A stretch of 12,203 nucleotides of DNA from an uncultured Fretibacterium sp. Its GTDB lineage: Bacteria; Synergistota; Synergistia; Synergistales; Aminobacteriaceae. The notes beneath the pieces were generated by a model, which made no database searches, was not told where the DNA came from, and saw nothing but the letters and a program-made list of their open reading frames with translations. The stretch's first letter is position 1. Each line of letters starts with the position of its first letter. The position numbers and the translations under genes were made by a program. The stretch lies in assembly GCA_937915835.1 (NCBI GenBank), contig CALGHA010000059.1, positions 1 through 12,203 on the forward strand, given 5' to 3'. Positions 6,928-12,203 of this stretch are shown here, in pieces.

Positions 6928-9336
6928 AGATAATTCTTTCTTGATGGACAGAATATTTTTCCCGTCCTTATACTCGTAAGTGATATCGTCCATGCTTTTC
7001 TTGACCATGTAAATCCCCAGTCCTCCGATTTCGCGTTCTTCGGCCGAAAGTGTAATATCCGGGTCCTCTTTTGCGAGTGGGTCATAAGGTACGCCCTTAT
7101 CGATAAACGTAATCAATACGGCTAAAGGTTCGGGCTGAAGCTCAACTCTCACAGTTGCCGGGCCGGTCTCAGGATTATAGGCATAATGAGCGATATTCAC
7201 GAACAATTCTTCGACTGCAACGTCAATTTGCATTTGTATCTTGGGTGAGCAATCATGTACTTCAAGTTGTTCATCGACGAAAGCAAGAACTTTTTCAAGA
7301 TTATTCACGTCAGCTTCTAAAGTTAATTCTTTCACGAAATTCACACCTCCAAAATATCTTAAGCAAAGCATAGTAATATCATCAAATTGGGGAGCATCAC
7401 CGGTAAAATTATCAACATTGTGTTTCATTGACGTTAAAATTTCACTGGCTGAGTAATTCTTTGTCGAGTTCAGCGCTTCAAGCATTCTTTCAGTTCCGTA
7501 TAACTCTTCTTGAGCATTCGTAGCTTCTGCAACTCCGTCCGTGTAAACGAAAAGATTATCGCCGGGATTAAGCGTAAATTCATTCTGCCGGAACTTCAGG
7601 CCTTCCATTGTAGCGACTGCTGGGCTTTGTTTAGTCTTGATAAGCTCGTAAGTTCCTCCGACGTGTCTAATCGCAGGGTATTCATGGCCAGCGTTTGAGG
7701 CTGTAACTTTTCCCGTCGAGATTTCGAGTATTCCGAGCCACACAGTTACGAACAAATCGGCTTCGTTTCCTTCACAGAGCTGATTATTAACGTCGCGTAA
7801 AATTTCCGAAGGTGAGCCGCCAATTTGGGAACGAGTTTTTATTAACGTCTTAGCTATGACCATGAACAACGCCGCAGGAACTCCCTTACCTGAAACGTCA
7901 GCCATGACTAAAGCTAAATGGTCATCGTCAATCATGAAGAAATCGTAAAAATCTCCGCCAACCTCTTTTGCCGGTGTCATCGTCGCGTAAATGTCAAACT
8001 CTTTTCTCTCAGGGAACGGCGGGAATATTCTCGGCAGCATGTCAGCTTGAATTTGTGTAGCAACGTTGAGTTCCGCGCTAATTCGTTCTTTCTCGGCAGT
8101 AACAGCGGCTAAGTTCTTCACGTATTCTTTCAGCGAAGCCGCCATGTCGTTGAAGTTCTGTGCTAAGTCGCCAATTTCGTCATCACTGCGAATTTCAGCC
8201 CGGTAATCTAAATTTCCTCCGCTGATTTTCTCGACATCATGACCGAGTTCTATTATTGGACGTGTGAGACGGGCCGAGAAAGTTCGCGAGACACATGCAA
8301 CAAGAATAATAATCATCACGAACACGACAAGGAATAATATTATCGTGATTATGATATTGCGATTAACCGAACGTACAGGCAATAAAATTACTTCTTCGGG
8401 TATCATTATGCAGAATTTCCAGCCCGTGCTCTTAATCGGAGTGTATGCGTAATACGTCATATTTTCTGCTAAAGATATTCCAGTTTTGCCCGCGAGAATT
8501 TCACTTGATACCGAAGGATGAATCACAGCATCTTCATCAAGTTCCTGGCCTGTAGGATTTATTATTTTTCCGACTGTGTCAACAAGAAACGCTTCACCTA
8601 AATCAACGTTCACTATAGCTTTATGCAAGTCAGAAATTAATATATCCATTGCGACAGCGCCCATAAAATTTTTATCAGCATCATAGAATGGAGCTAAACA
8701 CGTTATCATTAAGCCGCGTTTGTATTCATCCTCATAAATATCCGTGAAGCAAACTTGTCCAGTCTCTTTTACACGTTTATACCAAGGTGACGTTGAGTAG
8801 TCGTAATAAATATCTTTTCCGCCTTCTGCGCTTAATTCAGATTGATCATCGTAGCTGACTAAAAATCCGCTTTCGGTGCCTAAATATATCGTAGTGATTA
8901 CGCCCTTGTTTGATTTTATAACCGGAGCCCAGATCTGTTCAACATTGCCGAGAAGTTTAAGCTCGTTTTTTACGTCTTCAATTTTTACGTCTTTATCGCG
9001 CAAAGCCCTTTGAATTATGAAAACTCCTGCATTCTCTTCTAACGGTGGAAGAACTTCACGGCTCACGAAACCCAACGGATTTTTATAGAGTTCATTAATA
9101 TACTTCGCAAAATTTTCAACATAACCTGAGAATTTCCCAAGCTCAGAATTGGCCAGCTCAGCTTTACTGGTTGCAATGTTGTATAAATTCTGCTCCATCT
9201 GGTGAATTAATGCATTCTCGCTGTTGTCCCTGATTAAAAGCATGCTGATTAATCCGACAGCTGAAGTTATGATTAATGCCGCGATTGAGACTATAAGCAC
9301 AAGCCTCTGTACTTTTTTGCGAATTGGCCGTCTCAT
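6925..9336 (-). CDS. Membrane sensor SpoIIE/RsbU-type phosphatase with Cache-type sensor, HAMP, PP2C and HATPase domains
   Basis: A sensor that probably dephosphorylates a STAS-type anti-sigma antagonist and may also rephosphorylate one. The order over 803 aa is: helix 1 (11-35); periplasmic double-Cache-like domain (36-325) with the PWYKRV segment (184-189) and a TDIYEDEYKRGLM strand; helix 2 (328-349); HAMP (350-405); coiled linker (406-432); PP2C domain (440-660); RsbW-like HATPase (670-800). The PP2C metal ligands look complete: GGDFYD (460-465), ADVSGKG (479-485), YTDGVAEA (598-605), FDDIT (651-655). The HATPase is intact, with N-box EELFVNIAHYAY (N714), G1 DKGVPYDP (746-753) and G2 GGLGIYMVKK (771-780), so one protein carries both phosphatase and kinase-type domains. 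ATG follows AAGGAGG (9350-9356) by 13 bases. Its position just ahead of three binding proteins suggests a shared stimulus, but the Cache ligand is unknown. Confidence 0.95.
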   Translation of the reverse strand: MRRPIRKKVQRLVLIVSIAALIITSAVGLISMLLIRDNSENALIHQMEQNLYNIATSKAELANSELGKFSGYVENFAKYINELYKNPLGFVSREVLPPLEENAGVFIIQRALRDKDVKIEDVKNELKLLGNVEQIWAPVIKSNKGVITTIYLGTESGFLVSYDDQSELSAEGGKDIYYDYSTSPWYKRVKETGQVCFTDIYEDEYKRGLMITCLAPFYDADKNFMGAVAMDILISDLHKAIVNVDLGEAFLVDTVGKIINPTGQELDEDAVIHPSVSSEILAGKTGISLAENMTYYAYTPIKSTGWKFCIMIPEEVILLPVRSVNRNIIITIILFLVVFVMIIILVACVSRTFSARLTRPIIELGHDVEKISGGNLDYRAEIRSDDEIGDLAQNFNDMAASLKEYVKNLAAVTAEKERISAELNVATQIQADMLPRIFPPFPERKEFDIYATMTPAKEVGGDFYDFFMIDDDHLALVMADVSGKGVPAALFMVIAKTLIKTRSQIGGSPSEILRDVNNQLCEGNEADLFVTVWLGILEISTGKVTASNAGHEYPAIRHVGGTYELIKTKQSPAVATMEGLKFRQNEFTLNPGDNLFVYTDGVAEATNAQEELYGTERMLEALNSTKNYSASEILTSMKHNVDNFTGDAPQFDDITMLCLRYFGGVNFVKELTLEADVNNLEKVLAFVDEQLEVHDCSPKIQMQIDVAVEELFVNIAHYAYNPETGPATVRVELQPEPLAVLITFIDKGVPYDPLAKEDPDITLSAEEREIGGLGIYMVKKSMDDITYEYKDGKNILSIKKELS

Positions 9337-9341
9337 CTTTA

Positions 9342-9464
9342 TTAATATGCCTCCTTAACTTTCAGAATATAATAATTTTCCTTATAATCCCTCACGAAAT
9401 CCGGGAACTTTTCAGCGTATTCAAACATTTTTTCGCCTAATCCTTCGTCAACAAGTTTCTGAAC
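9342..9464 (-). pseudogene. In-frame orphaned C-terminal tail of the CxxCxxCC gene
   Basis: Directly after the TAA at 9465-9467, the same frame continues for 40 codons to a second TAA at 9342-9344, five bases before the phosphatase start. The translation begins VQKLVDEGLGEKMFEYAEKF, continues PDFVRDYKENYYILKV and ends KEAY. It is well-formed amphipathic helix sequence with codon use like the neighbouring genes. It looks like the normal end of the upstream protein, cut off by one nonsense codon. A single G-to-T change (GAA to TAA) would explain it. A sequencing or assembly error is the main alternative. Confidence 0.6.
9350..9356 (-). promoter_or_regulatory. Ribosome binding site of the sensor phosphatase
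   Basis: The complement is AAGGAGG, 13 bases before ATG at 9336, which is slightly long spacing. It falls within the downstream in-frame tail of the CxxCxxCC gene (its Lys-Glu codons), which points to ancestral translational coupling between the two genes. Confidence 0.65.
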
Positions 9465-9836
9465 TTAGCTTACAGGTTTTGAGGCAATCACACGGCATCC
9501 AGAACTTAAGACGACAACAAGAATTTTTCCCATTCTCATAACTCTAAGAGGCCACACACTGCACTCAAACGGTTTATCTTCGCCGAGAATACAGCCTTTG
9601 CCCTCGTTGAACCAGCATAGAGCTTCTTCGCTTAGGTCATTCGTCCTGTAACGTCCGCTGATGTCAATTGTCGCTGAGTTGTCAAAAACTTTGAATTTCG
9701 CAAAAGGATATTGACGCTTTAATTTCTCAAGTAAAGCTAAATCAAATCTCGGTGTCTCCCATAAACTCGCGCGTCTGTAAGAACAGCAAAATTTACATTC
9801 GGCACATTCTGAAGGTGATAAAATTTTTCGTAACAT
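9465..9836 (-). CDS. CxxCxxCC-type (YkgJ/UPF0153-like) metal-binding protein, probably truncated
   Basis: A small cytoplasmic protein with the cysteine pattern of the YkgJ-like zinc/iron-chelating family. The N-terminus has SECAECKFCC, and later come a lone Cys in ALCWF and the pair in GKGCILGEDKPFECSVWPLR. Biochemical function in the family is poorly defined; binding of a metal or Fe-S cluster is inferred from the cysteines. I start at ATG 9836 because AAGGGA at 9841-9846 lies just upstream. An earlier in-frame ATG at 9869 has no Shine-Dalgarno but would add 11 residues. The reading frame ends at a TAA immediately after SKPVS, yet coding-like sequence continues in frame for 40 codons, so this copy is probably a recent nonsense mutant. 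All the family cysteines lie before the stop, so partial activity is possible. It is unrelated in sequence to its neighbours. Confidence 0.8.
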   Translation of the reverse strand: MLRKILSPSECAECKFCCSYRRASLWETPRFDLALLEKLKRQYPFAKFKVFDNSATIDISGRYRTNDLSEEALCWFNEGKGCILGEDKPFECSVWPLRVMRMGKILVVVLSSGCRVIASKPVS

Positions 9837-9846
9837 ATTTTCCCTT
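9837..9846 (-). promoter_or_regulatory. Ribosome binding site that sets the CxxCxxCC start
   Basis: The complement reads AAGGGAAAAT followed by ATG at 9836, ideal spacing of about 5 bases. The competing ATG at 9869 is preceded by AT-rich sequence with no such motif. Confidence 0.6.
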
Positions 9847-9909
9847 AGCCTCACTTCCGGTTTCAGCATGACAAATTCGGCAAAATAAAACAGGTAAAAT
9901 GCCCAATGC

Positions 9910-11709
9910 TTAAACTACGACATGAATAAAATTATCGTTATCATTATAAGAATATGACGCTCTCAACGCTCGGTGCTTAATTATATTCAGGCTCATAATA
10001 TCAAGCATATCTTCGTTTTTCTGGATTATAAACGGGTTATATTTCTCGCCCCTGTAATTCATCTTGACTGATACGGCATTCCCAAAACGGACCTTAATAT
10101 TAATTTTTGCTTGGGGCTGAACGTTGAATATTCTGATTGATAATTCCTCGATACAGCTTTGAATTTCTAGAACTTGTTTCATCGAGGATTTGAACTTGAA
10201 GCCTGTTGCCTCTAAAGTCTCGTTAGCTTCGTTGAGAGTTTCAGGGTCAGAGTTAATTTCAAGTTCAGCGTCATATTTCAGCGTGAGATTTCCCGGCAAA
10301 ATCGGCTCAATCCCCAGCAAGTTCCCGAAGATTATGTTGATTGGAAGAGATATTAATAATCCGCTGATAAGGTAAAAGCACGAAATTTTCAAGTCAAAGC
10401 ATAACGCCGATAACAGTAGGACCAGAGAAAAATATCTCATGTAATGCTTGGGAAGCTGAAACAATATCTTGTGTGAACGTGAAAATAAATGCCAGCCGGC
10501 CCAAATTCCCCAGCCAGTAATCGCGACATAAACGCATTCACGAAGAATTTCGCCCGAACTCAGGCCAATTAACGAGAACGATAACACACAGCCTAAGCAA
10601 CCCCCGATTACTCCGTTAAAGCCGAAAAATAATCCGAGCGTGAACGGCAGGAAATTCTTAATCCCGATATGAACAGGGAAAATATTAGTAAGCTGAACGG
10701 GAAAATCTATCAGGAAATATGTAGCAGCCGAAGCAATAATAATCCGTTTATGAAGTCTGAAGCTCAAGAAATTTTTCACGCCAATTTTCTTATTATTCCA
10801 GCTGACGAAAAACTTTTTTACGCTCTCTGTGAAATCCGGCTCAGTTATTAAAACTCCGAACACGATTAAAACGCTTCCTGCAATCTTGAACGCCGTAATA
10901 TTCTCCGGAGGAGTTCCGAATAATCGCGACATTAACGGGGAAATTAACATTGTCATGATTATTTCTGTCGAGAAGATTAATGACGTGTTCAGCGGCGTAA
11001 CGTATCTTTGCGCGTAAATCTGAACTAGGCCGTAAAGTCCGCGAATGAAAAAGCTCACGTAAATTACAGCTCCCCAAAATTCTTTCTCAACAGGAAGTCT
11101 GAACGAGGCTCCGAAGAATAAACTTTCACCGACCCAGCAAATTAACGAGAAAACGAAGCAGAAGAACATTTGACCCATTGCAAGAATTGAAGGGTTTGAC
11201 GTTGAGGCATAAGCTCCGATCGTTATGATGTAAAGTGCAAAAGCCACGTCAGTCAGAACGAGATAAAATATGTTCACGTTCAACCATTCGTTAATATCAG
11301 CGTCAGTCATAAGGAATAATCCAACAAGAACCGTAAAAACTCCGGCTATAGTCCATTTATCAGGAAAAGTTTTCATGAAGACAGCCGAGAATATCACGAC
11401 AAAAACAAAATATGATGACAAAACTGAAGCCGTAATAGTCGTGCTAATCCCTGAAGCTCCAAGAAGCATGAAAAGGTTAAACACGACGAGTTCAGCTGAG
11501 AGTATCATGCTTTGAAAAATTTGCTTAAGGTCGAGCCTGAATAATTCCCCGAAGAAAAATGCAAAAGCTATTATGAAGCCGACGAGATTAGTAATGCATA
11601 AGAACGCGAAATGTGAGACGCTCGCAGGAACTCCGGCAAGAAAGACGTATTGCACTGAGCCTAAGAAAGTTATTATCAACAATGAGATATTAGCTTCAAG
11701 TTTATTCAT
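9910..11709 (-). CDS. EamA/DMT-type transporter with extra membrane module and degenerate HATPase C-terminus
   Basis: A 599-aa inner-membrane protein in three parts. Residues 1-290 form a ten-helix drug/metabolite-transporter-like unit made of two EamA-type halves; the first closes with IAGVFTVLVGLFLMT and the second with FKIAGSVLIVFGVLIT, the usual last helix of each repeat. Residues about 322-465 add another helical bundle containing FPVHIGIKNFLPFTLGLFFG, then a Gly-rich GVIGGCLG, resembling membrane modules of some sensor or ECF-type proteins. Residues about 480-599 are cytoplasmic and align with RsbW-like HATPase domains: SCIEELSIRI (518-527), NYRGEKYNPF (551-560), IMSLNIIKH (571-579). 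The N-box Asn is Arg526, the G1 Asp is Tyr552 and the G2 glycines are gone, so this is a pseudo-ATPase. ATG overlaps the upstream stop by one base (TAATG), so translation is coupled. The substrate is unknown. EamA is firm; the other two parts are judged by eye. Confidence 0.85.
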   Translation of the reverse strand: MNKLEANISLLIITFLGSVQYVFLAGVPASVSHFAFLCITNLVGFIIAFAFFFGELFRLDLKQIFQSMILSAELVVFNLFMLLGASGISTTITASVLSSYFVFVVIFSAVFMKTFPDKWTIAGVFTVLVGLFLMTDADINEWLNVNIFYLVLTDVAFALYIITIGAYASTSNPSILAMGQMFFCFVFSLICWVGESLFFGASFRLPVEKEFWGAVIYVSFFIRGLYGLVQIYAQRYVTPLNTSLIFSTEIIMTMLISPLMSRLFGTPPENITAFKIAGSVLIVFGVLITEPDFTESVKKFFVSWNNKKIGVKNFLSFRLHKRIIIASAATYFLIDFPVQLTNIFPVHIGIKNFLPFTLGLFFGFNGVIGGCLGCVLSFSLIGLSSGEILRECVYVAITGWGIWAGWHLFSRSHKILFQLPKHYMRYFSLVLLLSALCFDLKISCFYLISGLLISLPINIIFGNLLGIEPILPGNLTLKYDAELEINSDPETLNEANETLEATGFKFKSSMKQVLEIQSCIEELSIRIFNVQPQAKINIKVRFGNAVSVKMNYRGEKYNPFIIQKNEDMLDIMSLNIIKHRALRASYSYNDNDNFIHVVV

Positions 11710-12203
11710 TAGTTTTCTGTTTCAGTTAGAATAAATTTCTCAATCATATAAGCCGGCTTGTAACGCAGTTTCATTGTCCGCAGGCCTTCAATTCCTAAAT
11801 CTTCCTCACGGTTCAAATATTCGTAGCCTTCACAGCATAATTTTGCAAATTCAATTTTCACGACCGGATAAATATTCGGGATATTGTTATCGGCCTTCTC
11901 AGCGATTGCGTCAAAAACTTTTTCGGATAATGGCGCGCCGTAAGCATAAGCCTTAATTTTCCCGTCAATCAGCAAAATTATTCCCTTGAGGCCGAGCGCG
12001 AAGAAGTTATTTAATGCGTTCTGAATGCCGTCATTTTCCTGTTTGAGCTGATCTTCATGCTGTAAGTCGTATTCGCTGAAAATTTTTGCTTCAAGCCATT
12101 CACGCTGAAACTTTCTGATTAACTCGATATGCTCAGGAGCTATCATCTTGACTTCATAACGTCCCTCGTAATCCCGAAAAAATTTGTGAACGTTCTTGCG
12201 TTT
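11709..12203 (-). CDS. DUF2156 / phosphatidylglycerol lysyltransferase C-terminal-like protein (5' end outside window)
   Basis: The visible 164 residues match the end of the DUF2156 (LPG synthase C-terminal, GNAT-like) family: KFFRDYEGRYEV near the window edge, then FFALGLKGIILLIDGKIKAYAYG, EKADNNIPNIYPVVKIEFAK, and the signature LNREEDLGIEGLRTMKLRYKP. Members include the aminoacyl-transferring domain of MprF-type enzymes, but most soluble DUF2156 proteins have no proven substrate. The frame stays open through the window end at 12203, so the ATG at 12146 is internal and the true start lies outside. No membrane helix is visible in this portion. The stop shares a base with the start of the EamA fusion (TAATG), so they are co-translated and may act on a common lipid or amino acid substrate, which is inference. 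Confidence 0.85.
   Translation of the reverse strand, partial: KRKNVHKFFRDYEGRYEVKMIAPEHIELIRKFQREWLEAKIFSEYDLQHEDQLKQENDGIQNALNNFFALGLKGIILLIDGKIKAYAYGAPLSEKVFDAIAEKADNNIPNIYPVVKIEFAKLCCEGYEYLNREEDLGIEGLRTMKLRYKPAYMIEKFILTETEN

Noticed and set aside
9465..9467. Programmed readthrough or recoding of the TAA in the CxxCxxCC gene
   Set aside because: No stem-loop or readthrough context is visible, TAA is a normal stop elsewhere in the window, and a nonsense mutation is simpler.
9837..9909. Promoter or terminator in the gap before the CxxCxxCC gene
   Set aside because: TTGGGC and TATTTT on the - strand are only about 14 bases apart and poorly matched. No hairpin with a T-run was found.
10841..11077. 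Alternate-frame 78-codon open frame inside the EamA fusion gene
   Set aside because: It overlaps the well-supported transporter frame and shows no domain or start signal.

Overview
The window looks like chromosome of a diderm (Gram-negative-type) bacterium of moderate-to-low GC. The solute-binding proteins have plain signal peptides with no lipobox cysteine, which implies a periplasm. My best guess is an uncultured gut or rumen relative of the Synergistota, from the gene architectures alone (an SpoIIE phosphatase with a sensor domain, family-3 binding-protein paralogs, a DUF2156 protein, a CxxCxxCC protein). That placement is inference. No RNA gene, insertion sequence, CRISPR array or clear terminator was found.

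Layout. The + strand block (1-2418) holds the 3' part of a one-helix membrane protein with a DUF4177-like end, then ftsY (SRP receptor GTPase), then an unrecognised protein with a proline/glutamate-rich tail. These genes are 3 bases apart. Everything from 2415 to 12203 is on the - strand and reads leftwards as one tightly packed series: a DUF2156/LPG-synthase-C-like protein (cut by the window end), an EamA-type transporter with extra membrane helices and a C-terminal HATPase-like domain, a CxxCxxCC metal-binding protein with an in-frame stop, an SpoIIE/RsbU-type phosphatase (Cache-type sensor, HAMP, PP2C, HATPase), three paralogous periplasmic binding proteins, an amino-acid-type ABC permease, and an ABC ATPase with a C-terminal HATPase-like domain. 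The two blocks converge and share a 4-base CTAG that holds both stop codons.

How the genes may work together. The ABC genes form a polar-amino-acid-type importer with one permease, one ATPase and three candidate receptors. Directly upstream lies a membrane phosphatase of the partner-switching type, whose extracellular domain could sense a solute. Three proteins in the series end in the same kind of RsbW-like ATPase domain. The phosphatase copy keeps the ATP-binding residues. The copies fused to the ABC ATPase and to the EamA transporter have lost the N-box Asn and the G1 Asp, so they look like protein-binding pseudo-kinases. I infer a sensing-and-transport system in which transporters plug into a partner-switching circuit. 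No sigma factor or STAS antagonist is visible here to complete it.

Two further points stand out. All three binding proteins have their two lobes in swapped order, as in a circular permutation. There are also signs of recent decay: a nonsense codon in the CxxCxxCC gene and a signal-peptide relic between two of the binding-protein genes.
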